Part shown: piece after piece, positions 50,709-61,081 of the stretch | How the letters are laid out: each line of letters opens with the position of its first letter | Numbering within the stretch: position 1 is the first letter of the stretch | Source: DASWZN01 sp963841635 | GTDB lineage: Bacteria; Acidobacteriota; Terriglobia; Bryobacterales; Bryobacteraceae | NCBI GenBank assembly: GCA_963841635.1 | Contig: CAWJDO010000002.1 | Location: forward strand, 2,728,001-2,792,000 | Direction: 5' to 3' | Length of the DNA stretch: 64,000 bases | The notes under the pieces: generated by a model | What the model was told of the DNA's origin: nothing | Seen by the model: the letters and a program-made list of their open reading frames with translations, nothing else | Database searches by the model: none | Position numbers and translations under genes: made by a program

Positions 50709-52266
50709 CCGTCGGCTGCTGCCGCGCCGAAGTGACGAAGTTACTCCCGTCCACCACGAACAAATTCCGCACATCGTGCGACTGGCTGTACTGATTGACA
50801 ACCGACCGCGCCGGATCGAGCCCCATCCGGCACGTGCCCATCAGATGCCGGTTCGTATCGAAGGCCTCCACCGGCGCCGCCCACACCTTCTTCGCCCCCA
50901 TGGCCTGGAACAATTCGTATTCCCGATCGAGTAGCCACTTCATGGTGGCGATATCGTCCGGGTGATGGTCGTGCGTGATGCGCACGGCGGGCAATCCCCA
51001 GTCGTCCTTCACATCCGGGTCGAGCGTGACGGTGTTCCTCTCCATGGGCAGCGAAGTGGAGTGCGCCAGCAGAGACATGCATCGTGTGAAGTACTCGCCC
51101 AGTATCTTCTTGTAATCCGCTCCCCACCTCGGCGCCTCGGGGGGCATACCGAAGAGCGCGAAGCTTGCCGGATAGAACTGGAACCGCGCGTCGATGCCGC
51201 CGCCCCCGTAGAACCCCCGCTTCGGATCGGCGCGATAGTGGTCGTGGATCAGCCGCGTGACCTGGATGCTCTTGTACTCGTTGAGCGGATGCTCGAACAG
51301 TGCCGTTGCGAACGAGCCGTTGTCCCACATCAGGTTCTTGCCCACCAGGCCGCTCGAGTTCGCCAGTTTCGACAGCAGCAGCAGCTTGGCGGACTCCACG
51401 CCGTTGGCCGATAGAACCACGGCCTTCGCGCGCTGGAACACCTCGCGACGCTGCGGGTCGAAGTAGAGCGCCCCCGTCGCGCGGCCGCGAGTATCCGCCA
51501 CAATCTGGCGCACGTAGGAGTTGGGCCGGATCTCGCATCGTCCCGTCCGCTCCGCCACCGGGATCACCGACACCAGCGTGCTCGACTTAGCCCGCATCTC
51601 GCAGCCGAAGAACTCGCAGAAACCGCAGTGCACGCAGGCGGGGCGCCCCTGGTAGGGCTGCGAGAGGATGGCCACGGGGGCGGGGAAGGGATGCAGTCCC
51701 AGTTTCTTCGCGCCTCGATCGAACAGCGCTCCCGAAGACTTCACGGGCATGGGCGGCAGCGGATACGGCTTCGAGCGAGGCGCTTCGAACGGGTTCGCGC
51801 CCGCAAGGCCAGAAATCCCGAGGTCGTATTCGGCCTTGGTGTACCAGGGCTCCAGGTCGGCGTACGTGATCGGCCAATCCGCGAAGGAGGAGCCGGGCAC
51901 GTCGCCGAACAAGCTGCGCTCGTGGAAATCGCTTTCGTGAAAGCGCCAGTAATTCGCGGTGAAGTGCACCGACCCGCCGCCCACCTGCCGCCCGTACTCG
52001 ATGGCCTTCATCGCCTTCGCAGGTTCGTTTTCGTTCTTGCGGTAGGTGATGGGTTGCACTCGCGGATCGTTGGTCAGGCCCGGCTGGTACGCGTACTTGA
52101 TCTCATCGTGGCTGTAATCGCCCTCGCGCAGATAAGGCCCCTGCTCGAGCACGACGACGCTGAAGCCGACCGTCGAGAGCTCCTTCGCCACTACGCCGCC
52201 CGCGGCGCCCGCGCCGATGACCAGAAAGTCCACGGCATCGGAAGGTTTGAATTGGGGACCGGTCAT
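50635..52266 (-). CDS. GMC family oxidoreductase
   Basis: A 543-residue FAD enzyme of the glucose-methanol-choline family. The ADP-binding loop VIGAGAAGGVVAKELS is near residue 15, the GMC signature region is YGRQVGGGSVHFTANYWR, and the C-terminal substrate part ends with HLMGTCRMG and SARQQPTATIQALAYRAAD. A cysteine cluster (CVHCGFCEFFGCE) is inserted mid-protein, as in membrane-bound sugar dehydrogenases. ATG 52266 lies behind GGGGAGG and overlaps the subunit III stop. The pair forms a two-subunit dehydrogenase; the electron acceptor subunit is missing. Confidence 0.9.
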   Translation of the reverse strand: MTGPQFKPSDAVDFLVIGAGAAGGVVAKELSTVGFSVVVLEQGPYLREGDYSHDEIKYAYQPGLTNDPRVQPITYRKNENEPAKAMKAIEYGRQVGGGSVHFTANYWRFHESDFHERSLFGDVPGSSFADWPITYADLEPWYTKAEYDLGISGLAGANPFEAPRSKPYPLPPMPVKSSGALFDRGAKKLGLHPFPAPVAILSQPYQGRPACVHCGFCEFFGCEMRAKSSTLVSVIPVAERTGRCEIRPNSYVRQIVADTRGRATGALYFDPQRREVFQRAKAVVLSANGVESAKLLLLSKLANSSGLVGKNLMWDNGSFATALFEHPLNEYKSIQVTRLIHDHYRADPKRGFYGGGGIDARFQFYPASFALFGMPPEAPRWGADYKKILGEYFTRCMSLLAHSTSLPMERNTVTLDPDVKDDWGLPAVRITHDHHPDDIATMKWLLDREYELFQAMGAKKVWAAPVEAFDTNRHLMGTCRMGLDPARSVVNQYSQSHDVRNLFVVDGSNFVTSARQQPTATIQALAYRAADYMGRAARSGELG

Positions 52267-52814
52267 TTCGCCTCCCCGTCGTAGTAGCCGAAAGGCGGCG
52301 CCCACGCCATGCGCATCTCAAACCCGATGTGCTTCCACCCGACCTTGTCGCGATTGCCCCCGTAGCTCGGGTTCCCCAGAAAGCCGAGGAGCGTGTGCGT
52401 TCGCACGGTTTCGAAAAAGTCCGTCTTCTCGATCGCGCGCACCAGCTCGAGTTGCTGATCCTGCGGCAGCGCCGCAATGCTGGCCGATTCCGGAAACATC
52501 TTCCGGCGCACATCCCGCACTTCCCTCAGGCCATTGCGGTACGCGCCCTGCAGGCTGACGTCGAACGTCGTCAGCGCGCGGTCGACGAAGTAGATGATGC
52601 CGGTCTCCTTCGCGCCCGGGCCGTCGCCCGAGGGAAGGATCTGCTCGGTGATGGCGGCGACTTCCGCGGCCTCGGACGCCTTAAAGAACGCGAACTGCGC
52701 CGGAGTCGCGCCCGACGCCGTCCGGTGCGCGTGTTCCTGTGCGGAAGCGACCGCCGCCCATGAGGCCGCCCCCAGAGAGCTGAACAGCCCGCGTCGAGTG
52801 AGTTCCAGAGACAT
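52263..52814 (-). CDS. Gluconate 2-dehydrogenase subunit 3-like protein
   Basis: A 183-residue small subunit that escorts its GMC partner through the Tat pathway. The signal is TRRGLFSSLGAASWAAVAS. The mature helical domain contains LPSGDGPGAKETGIIYFVDRAL and FLGNPSYGGNRDKVGWKHIGF, the hallmark of Gluconate_2-dh3. Its stop overlaps the GMC gene start by ATGA, so the two are translated together. The substrate of such pairs may be gluconate, sorbitol or fructose; not determinable here. Confidence 0.92.
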   Translation of the reverse strand: MSLELTRRGLFSSLGAASWAAVASAQEHAHRTASGATPAQFAFFKASEAAEVAAITEQILPSGDGPGAKETGIIYFVDRALTTFDVSLQGAYRNGLREVRDVRRKMFPESASIAALPQDQQLELVRAIEKTDFFETVRTHTLLGFLGNPSYGGNRDKVGWKHIGFEMRMAWAPPFGYYDGEAK

Positions 52815-52856
52815 ATGGAGAGTAGATGATGGCCGCCCCGGACGGGTCGCAACGGA

Positions 52857-52862
52857 TAGAAT
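52857..52862 (+). promoter_or_regulatory. Candidate -10, leaderless start of the SpoIIE gene
   Basis: TAGAAT ends 6 nt before the GTG at 52869, the shortest gap in the window. No ribosome site is present. Confidence 0.5.
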
Positions 52863-52868
52863 CGTACA

Positions 52869-55433
52869 GTGCACAAACCGCGTAGCCAGCCGTGCCCGAA
52901 GCTGCCGTATGCCTTGCTGGCGGCACTATTCCTGATCGCCATCGCCTGCCAGGTGCAGTTCACCAGGGACGTCGTCAGGGACCTCGCAAACCAGCTCCCG
53001 CGCGCGCCGTTCGGTCTGGACGCGCCGTGGCCAACCGTGAGCTGGACTACGTTCGAGGCGGAATCGGCCGGACTACACAAGGGCGACCGTATCGTCAGCG
53101 TGGACGGCAAAACACCCGCGGGGGTCGCGGACCTGATGCGTGCCGTGCGGCGAAGAGACGTCAGCGCCTCGCTGCCGGTGGAGGCGACTCGTGGCGGCAC
53201 GGCGATTCGGACAGCAGTCCAGCTCGCGCCCACGCGTCCTCAGACGCCTGGCTTCATCTATGCGTTTTCCGCCGTGGTATGGTTCCTGCTGCCGGCGCTC
53301 TCGCTGGCGTTGGCCTTCTGGGTGGCCGCCATCCGACCCGGCGACAGTAGAGCCTGGATGCTTTTGGGCCTGATGCTGGGCTTCGTCCAATTCCTGTTGG
53401 ACACCGGCGGCAAGTTCGATCCGTCCGGCTGGCCCGCCCTTCTGCGTCTGCCCACGTTGGTGTACACGAACGTTGCGGAGGCCACGTGGCCCATCTGGAT
53501 GATGCTGTTCGGCCTGTATTTCCCTTCGCGGTGGAAGCTTGACCGGCGGGCGCCATGGCTCAAGTGGATTCTGATCGGCCCGCTGGCGGCGCAGACTCTG
53601 CTGCGGATGAGTTGGGCCGTCGAGAGGGCCGAGCACTTTGAGGCGGTGGCCTTTCTGGAGCCCGCCGTCGGGCCGGCCGCGATCGCCGCCGCATTTCTCT
53701 GGATCGCGGCCATGCCGTTATTCTTCATCGGCATCCAATCGAAGATCGGGGATCAAGCCACGGACCCCGATTCCCGGCGCCGCCTGGCATTGCTCCACGT
53801 GGGCACGTCCTGGAGTTTCGTGCCGCTGACGTTGATCTGTGTGTGGGCCCTGGTCAGGCAGCGCTGGCCCGCTCCCGAAGGCCCTGCTTTGCTGTTTGCC
53901 TTCGTGTGGCTGTTCGGCTTTCCCCTCACCATGGCCTACGTGATTGTGGTTCAGCGGGCGCTGGACGTGAAGGTGGTTGTCCGCATGGGCGTGCAGTATG
54001 CGCTGGCACAGGGCAGCCTCCGCGCGCTGCAGGTTCTGTGCTCGGCGGGCGCCGCGCTTCTGGCACTCCTGCTGGCGCTCGATCCGAACACGGATCGCTT
54101 GCGGAAGGTGGTCCTGCTCGTAGTGGGCCTCGCTGTGGCTTTTGTCGTGAAGATGATTTCCGGAACGGCCCGTTCGTGGGTTGACCGCAAGTTCTTCCGC
54201 GAAGCGTACCAGACCGACCAGATTCTGAGCGAGCTGAGCGAAGCCGTTCGCAGCGTCACCGATGCGGGGCGCCTGTTCGAGATGGTCGGCCGGAGCATCG
54301 CCGAGTCGCTCCACGTTGAGCGCGTCGCGGCGCTGGTGCGGGCCGACAACGGCTACGTGCCGGCCTTCGCCCTAGGATATCCGTGCGCTCCCGAGGCTCG
54401 GTTCCCGGCCCGTTGTGCCGTGATCGAAGAGCTCCAGCGCGAGCGAGCGCCGCTCTACGCCGACCGCGCGGACCTCGTCAGCGGCGAGCAGGGCGACGAA
54501 CTGGCGAAGCTCGACTCCGAACTGCTGTTGCCGCTCGCAGGCAAGGACAGCTTGCTGGGATTCCTGAGCCTGGGGCCGAAGCGTTCCGAAGAACCCTACT
54601 CCAAGACCGACGTGCGCCTGCTTCGGTCGGTCGCGGCGCAGGCGGGACTGGCGCTCGACAACACGCGTCTGATCGCGGCCGTGGCGTCCGAAACGGCCAA
54701 ACGCGAAGTGCTGAACCGCGAGATCGAGATCGCTCGCGAAGTCCAGCAGCGCCTGTTTCCGCAAGCGCTGCCCGCAGTCGATGGACTCGAATACGACGGA
54801 GCGTGCCGTCCGGCGCTGGGCGTCGGCGGCGATTACTACGACTTCCTGGCGCTCAGCGGCGGGCGGCTGGGAATCGCGATCGGAGACATCTCGGGGAAGG
54901 GAGTGCCCGCCGCGCTTCTGATGGCAAGCCTCCAGGCATCCGTTCGTGGCCAGGCGCAGAGTGGGTCCGCGAGCCTGGCGCGGCTGATGGAAACCGTGAG
55001 CCGCCTGGTCTTCGACGCGTCGCCCTCGAACCGCTACGCGACGTTCTTCTACGCCGAGTACGAGGCGAGCGCGCGAAAGCTGCGGTACGTGAATGCGGGG
55101 CACAATCCCCCCATGCTGTTCCGAGGCGCGGAACTGCTGAGGCTGGAGACCGGCGGCCCGGTGGTGGGCATATTCCGCGACGCGCGTTACGAGGAAGCGG
55201 AAGTGCAGCTCGAAGCCGGCGACGCGATCGTGATGTTCACCGACGGCATCAGCGAGTCGATGAACGCCGTCGACGACGAGTGGGGCGAGGACGAACTGGC
55301 GTGCGCCGCGAGGGAGTTTCTCGGCCTCCCACCGGCGGAGGCGATCACCCACATCATGCAAGCAGCCGATGCCTTCGCCGCCGGCGCCCCCCAGCACGAC
55401 GACATGACACTAGTGGTCATGAAGGTGGGCTGA
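52869..55433 (+). CDS. Membrane PDZ-GAF-SpoIIE phosphatase
   Basis: An 854-residue signalling protein. After an N-terminal membrane segment, a PDZ-like domain (GLHKGDRIVSVDGKTPAG, about residues 65-115) faces outside; seven or so helices follow (about 120-440), then a GAF domain (about 470-600) and a C-terminal PP2C-like SpoIIE phosphatase (about 625-854). The phosphatase shows the metal-binding acids GVGGDYYDF, GDISGKGVPAALLMA, and FTDGISESMN and DDMTLVVMKVG. It probably dephosphorylates an anti-anti-sigma protein in response to an external or redox signal. No such STAS protein lies beside it. Confidence 0.88.
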   Translation: MHKPRSQPCPKLPYALLAALFLIAIACQVQFTRDVVRDLANQLPRAPFGLDAPWPTVSWTTFEAESAGLHKGDRIVSVDGKTPAGVADLMRAVRRRDVSASLPVEATRGGTAIRTAVQLAPTRPQTPGFIYAFSAVVWFLLPALSLALAFWVAAIRPGDSRAWMLLGLMLGFVQFLLDTGGKFDPSGWPALLRLPTLVYTNVAEATWPIWMMLFGLYFPSRWKLDRRAPWLKWILIGPLAAQTLLRMSWAVERAEHFEAVAFLEPAVGPAAIAAAFLWIAAMPLFFIGIQSKIGDQATDPDSRRRLALLHVGTSWSFVPLTLICVWALVRQRWPAPEGPALLFAFVWLFGFPLTMAYVIVVQRALDVKVVVRMGVQYALAQGSLRALQVLCSAGAALLALLLALDPNTDRLRKVVLLVVGLAVAFVVKMISGTARSWVDRKFFREAYQTDQILSELSEAVRSVTDAGRLFEMVGRSIAESLHVERVAALVRADNGYVPAFALGYPCAPEARFPARCAVIEELQRERAPLYADRADLVSGEQGDELAKLDSELLLPLAGKDSLLGFLSLGPKRSEEPYSKTDVRLLRSVAAQAGLALDNTRLIAAVASETAKREVLNREIEIAREVQQRLFPQALPAVDGLEYDGACRPALGVGGDYYDFLALSGGRLGIAIGDISGKGVPAALLMASLQASVRGQAQSGSASLARLMETVSRLVFDASPSNRYATFFYAEYEASARKLRYVNAGHNPPMLFRGAELLRLETGGPVVGIFRDARYEEAEVQLEAGDAIVMFTDGISESMNAVDDEWGEDELACAAREFLGLPPAEAITHIMQAADAFAAGAPQHDDMTLVVMKVG

Positions 55434-55459
55434 GCGACAGCTTTAACCTGACAGACCCC

Positions 55460-55566
55460 GCTGAAAAACGGTGACCGGCTCCGCTGTCCCAAGCGACATG
55501 TCCGCCTGGTCAACGGGACAGGTCTCGAGCGCGCGTGGACAGCGGTGCCTGTCGCCGCTTTTCAGC
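55460..55566. repeat. Long imperfect palindrome, ~107 bp
   Basis: Left arm 55460-55489 and right arm 55537-55566 are 30 nt each; 26 positions are complementary, with GCTGAAAA/TTTTCAGC and CCGCTGTCC/GGACAGCGG exact. The 47-nt middle contains a further TGTCCC/GGGACA pair. It lies between the SpoIIE gene and the P-type ATPase and would form a strong hairpin in RNA or DNA. Single copy here. Confidence 0.7.
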
Positions 55567-55678
55567 CCTTTCCGTCTCGCCGCGGACGCGACGAACTGAA
55601 TTTCGCAAGTCCCTCTGGAGTCCTGCCCACCCGCTCCCGTTTGCAACTTGACCCCCGCGGTGCGAATCATCGTTGTAT

Positions 55679-57934
<2,256 letters not shown>

Positions 57935-57954
57935 CGGAGGGTGGGCTTCAGCCT

Positions 57955-58149
57955 AATGCCGCATGCTTTTTGGCGTGGGGCGGACCCCCTCGTCCGCGGC
58001 CGACGCCCTCGTCTGCCTGGTCGTCGTACCGTTCAGCCTGGCATCAGCGAGAAAGCGGGTCCAGGGGACCGCGCGGACCAGGAAGCGGACCAGGGGTCCG
58101 CCCCACGCTCCAATCACAATCCGCGGTCTCGGGAAGAGTATGCGGCATT
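57955..58149. repeat. Nested inverted repeats, ~195 bp
   Basis: An outer pair AATGCCGCAT (57955-57964) and ATGCGGCATT (58140-58149) encloses an inner pair of 16 bp, GCGTGGGGCGGACCCC (57973-57988), whose reverse complement lies at 58093-58108. A third small hairpin GCGGACC/GGTCCGC sits at 58085-58101. The interval has no credible gene. The arrangement resembles a small non-autonomous mobile element, but no target duplication is obvious. Confidence 0.6.
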
Positions 58150-58207
58150 GGGTCAGCGCGCGCGGGGCTTAGGCCTTGCCACATTATATTGGGTTCGGAA
58201 GCCCAGT

Positions 58208-59038
58208 CTACAGCGGCCAACCCAACCCCGTCCGCTTCTGCTGGGTCTGGTCCGGCGCGGCCGGCACAATAGGCATGGGAGGCGCCGCGTGGCTGAAATC
58301 GAGCTCGCCCGGTTCGAACGTCAACGGCCGGTCGAGCACCATCTCCATCGTCGTGCCTCTCGATAGCACGGCGTCCGGCCCGCGGCTCAACAGAACCGAC
58401 ATCAGACCCAACGCGGCGCCACTTACGCTGCCGATCGCAAGGCCCGTGAGCGGGTGTCCCGTCACGCCGCCCGCTATCGCGCCCACCCCTGCGCCGGCGG
58501 CCGCGGTCTCGCCTACCGTGCGCGCCTCTCCGCCCTTATTGCTCTCCGCCCTGACCTTGCCCTCGGACCGGTCCATCTCCGCGCTGGAGTCCCCCTCCAG
58601 GCCGCCCAGGCGCGCGCGGAAGTCGCGCGTAACCCCGTTAGGCAGCGTCAGCGAATCGAACCGCAGGTAGATCTCGCCGCGCCGGTCCTTGCTGCGTCCG
58701 GGCCGGTGGACAAACGTCAGCGTCCCCTCCACGTAGCTGCCGGACGGAATGACGATCCGGTTGTCAGCCATGATCGGGTACGACGTCTGCAGGTAGATGC
58801 GGTCGCCCTCCAGCGAGTGTTTGGTGCTGACGCCGTTGATCAGGGTCAGCAGCACGCGCGTGCCTGCCGGGACCGTCGGCCCTGCCGGCTTGGCATCGGC
58901 GGACTTGGAGTCGTCCAGTTTGCGCCAGCCCGGCGCGTTCGCGCCAGCTTCCGGTGCCTGAGTCTGCGCAGTCTGGGCTACCGCAATCGAGGCCGCCCCC
59001 AACACCATCAAGCCGAGAACGCCGCTGCCGAACCGCAT
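58208..59038 (-). CDS. Exported VirB10-like/TrbI-like domain protein
   Basis: A 276-residue exported protein. ATG 59038 follows a GGGGAG site and opens a signal peptide (GSGVLGLMVLGAASIAVAQ). The central part VPAGTRVLLTLINGVSTKH, IVIPSGSYVEGTLTFV and FDSLTLPNGV resembles the conserved beta-domain of VirB10/TrbI proteins, where 'IPxG(S/T)xxxGT' is common. A glycine-rich helix pair follows (AAAGAGVGAIAGGVTG, SVSGAALGLMSVLLS), which may insert in a membrane. No type IV secretion genes lie nearby, so it is a stand-alone member. Function unknown. Confidence 0.75.
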   Translation of the reverse strand: MRFGSGVLGLMVLGAASIAVAQTAQTQAPEAGANAPGWRKLDDSKSADAKPAGPTVPAGTRVLLTLINGVSTKHSLEGDRIYLQTSYPIMADNRIVIPSGSYVEGTLTFVHRPGRSKDRRGEIYLRFDSLTLPNGVTRDFRARLGGLEGDSSAEMDRSEGKVRAESNKGGEARTVGETAAAGAGVGAIAGGVTGHPLTGLAIGSVSGAALGLMSVLLSRGPDAVLSRGTTMEMVLDRPLTFEPGELDFSHAAPPMPIVPAAPDQTQQKRTGLGWPL

Positions 59039-59115
59039 AGGCTCCCCCCTCAACATTGTATGTCTCCCCGCGCCTTCATCTGGTTAAACGCGGCGGCGGC
59101 AAAATCAGTTGCGGG

Positions 59116-59913
59116 CTATTGTGCCGGAAGGAACGTGCCGGGGGGGCTGACCCGGTCGCCCAGGCCGATGCGGACTTCGGGGTTCCGTCCCACCCCGGCG
59201 GGCACGTGAAAGTTGACCTCGACCACCCCCACCCATTCCGCCTTGGCGCCAATGTAGTCGCTTGCGGCTAGCGTTACTGCCTGGCCGTTAAGCAGCACCG
59301 AAAACTCCGTCAGCCGCGCGATCGGATCGGGCGGCGACGGCCGGTTAAAGTCTCCGGATGCGCGTGCAAATGGACCAAGCCCCGTGGCGTAGAGCTTCAC
59401 CGCCTCACCGGCGCGCGCCGGAAATTGCGCCGTCACGGGGCTCCCGTCCGAGTGGATCGCGATCGCAGTACTCCCGTCCAGATCGAGGAAAAGCGCGGGC
59501 GCCGAATCGTGCATCGCCAGCGTCACCTTGGGACCGGCCTTGCCATTGTTCACCAGTTGCAAGGTGGCCGTCTGGCCGACAAGGTCCGTCGGGATGACCA
59601 GGTTCACCTGGTGCGGAGAAACATAGGACACAAAGGCCGGCTCCGTGCCGTTCAACAGCACCCGCACTCCACCGAATGAGCCGTCCGAGCCTTGCGAGCC
59701 CGGCACGGCGTTGGCCGTGATACCGTCAGTGAGGTTCCAGCCGAAGATGCTGGCGAAGGTGTTGGGACCGAGCCAGCCCGTTGCATAGCTCGCCGAGTTC
59801 ACCACGCTAACGGTGGAGTAGCAGGGCATGTTGATCACGCAGGCGGCGCTGTCGGCCCTGGCTGAAAGGACCGAAACAAGCGCCGCCAGCGCGCAGCGCG
59901 AGAAGACCGTCAT
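59116..59913 (-). CDS. TIGR03437 family exported protein
   Basis: A 265-residue secreted protein of the TIGR03437 (Solibacter-type) family. The signature VNSASYATGWLGPNTFASIFG sits near residue 37, preceded by a signal peptide, and the domain ends with EVRIGLGDRVSPPG. Conserved mid-parts are VLLNGTEPAFVSYVSPHQVN, FLDLDGSTAIAIHSDGS and LYATGLG. The domain is often found at the C-terminus of huge exported proteins in Solibacter; here it stands nearly alone. Function unknown; probably cell-surface. Confidence 0.9.
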   Translation of the reverse strand: MTVFSRCALAALVSVLSARADSAACVINMPCYSTVSVVNSASYATGWLGPNTFASIFGWNLTDGITANAVPGSQGSDGSFGGVRVLLNGTEPAFVSYVSPHQVNLVIPTDLVGQTATLQLVNNGKAGPKVTLAMHDSAPALFLDLDGSTAIAIHSDGSPVTAQFPARAGEAVKLYATGLGPFARASGDFNRPSPPDPIARLTEFSVLLNGQAVTLAASDYIGAKAEWVGVVEVNFHVPAGVGRNPEVRIGLGDRVSPPGTFLPAQ

Positions 59914-59981
59914 GATTTTCTAGCGGAGTAGTGGCCTGCCGTGGGCCTTTGTCTCGCCGTTACGGTACTAGGCCGGTGCCG

Positions 59982-60012
59982 GCACCGAACCGCGACCGTG
60001 AGGGAGCGGTCC
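59982..60012 (+). repeat. Repeat B copy 6
   Basis: GCACCGAACCGCGACCGTGA followed by GGGAGCGGTCC; nearly perfect. It lies in the gap between the TIGR03437 gene and the mutY stop, 7 bp before the latter. Confidence 0.85.
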
Positions 60013-60018
60013 CGGCGG

Positions 60019-60999
60019 TCAGAGCACCAGCGCTTTGCGCGCCAGCGTACTCAAGGGCAGCGCGGCGAGCCCGTCTTCACTCACCCACACGAATCCACGC
60101 GGAACCCGTTTGATTTCGGCGCGAATCACGCTGGCCACGTAGCGACGGTTCATGATTGTATGACGAACGTGTCGCAAAACCTCGTACCGGTACGCATGGG
60201 ACAGTTGCGCTGTTACTGGTAGTTCCCAAAAACCCGCCATGGGGCCGGAATCCGCGGGCCGTTGCCACATCAGGCAGCGGTCGCGGCGGCGGATCAGCAG
60301 CAGCTCGAGCTCGATGACGACTGTTTTTACGCGGGGCGCCTTGACCGGCAGCCGTTCCGCGATGCCGCGCCGCCGGGCCGCGCACGTCGTTGCCACCGGG
60401 CACTCCGGGCAGCGCGGACTCCGTGGCAGGCAGACCGTCGCGCCCAGCTCCATCAGCGCCTGGTTGTAGTCGCCCGGACGGCCGCGGTCCAACAGTCGAT
60501 CGGCCAGCGCGCGCAAGCGCTCTTTGGCGGCGGCCGAAGCCACCGGCGCCTCCTCCGCCGAAACCCGCGCCAGCACCCGGATCGCGTTCCCATCGAGAAC
60601 CGCGTGCGGCTGGCCGAAAGCGATGCTCGCGATGGCCGCGGCCGTGTATTCGCCGATGCCGGGCAGCGCTCGGATGGACTCGCAGTCGCGCGGGAATCCG
60701 CCGGCCGCAATCTCCTTCGCGGCCCTGTGCAGGTTGCGTGCGCGGGAGTAGTACCCCAGCCCGGCCCATGCGGCCAGAACCTCCGATTCCCCGGCCGCCG
60801 CCAGCGCCGCGACGTCCGGGAAACGCTCGAGGAAGCGTTCGAAATACGGCACCGCCGCGGCCACGCGGGTCTGCTGCAGCATGATCTCCGACAGCCAGAC
60901 GGAATAGGGATCCTGTGTGCGCCGCCACGGCAGGTCCCGCTTGGCGGAGTCATACCAACGCAAGATCCGCGCCCCGAAGCTGAGATTCCGCCGCGCCAC
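60019..60999 (-). CDS. mutY: A/G-specific adenine glycosylase MutY
   Basis: Removes adenine paired with 8-oxoguanine. From GTG 60999 the 326-residue protein has catalytic Glu38 (SEIMLQQTRV), the helix-hairpin-helix LPGIGEYTAAAIASI with catalytic Asp136 (VLDGNAI), and the 4Fe-4S cysteines Cys190, Cys197, Cys200 and Cys206. The C-terminal NUDIX-like domain for 8-oxoG recognition is present (MWQRPADSGPMAGFWELP). ATG 61032 would add 11 residues but overlaps the edge of repeat B copy 7 and lies upstream of a TATCAT hexamer; GTG 60999 is preferred. Confidence 0.93.
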   Translation of the reverse strand: MARRNLSFGARILRWYDSAKRDLPWRRTQDPYSVWLSEIMLQQTRVAAAVPYFERFLERFPDVAALAAAGESEVLAAWAGLGYYSRARNLHRAAKEIAAGGFPRDCESIRALPGIGEYTAAAIASIAFGQPHAVLDGNAIRVLARVSAEEAPVASAAAKERLRALADRLLDRGRPGDYNQALMELGATVCLPRSPRCPECPVATTCAARRRGIAERLPVKAPRVKTVVIELELLLIRRRDRCLMWQRPADSGPMAGFWELPVTAQLSHAYRYEVLRHVRHTIMNRRYVASVIRAEIKRVPRGFVWVSEDGLAALPLSTLARKALVL

Positions 61000-61033
61000 G
61001 CTAAAATGAAATGATAGCGGTTGAGCGTCCATA

Positions 61034-61064
61034 GCACCGAGCCGCGACCGTGAGGGAGCGGACC
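61034..61064 (+). repeat. Repeat B copy 7
   Basis: GCACCGAGCCGCGACCGTGA followed by GGGAGCGGACC, one base off the consensus. It lies between the divergent mutY and uvrA genes, 17 nt before the uvrA start. Confidence 0.85.
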
Positions 61065-61081
61065 ACCTAGGCCCATATTCC

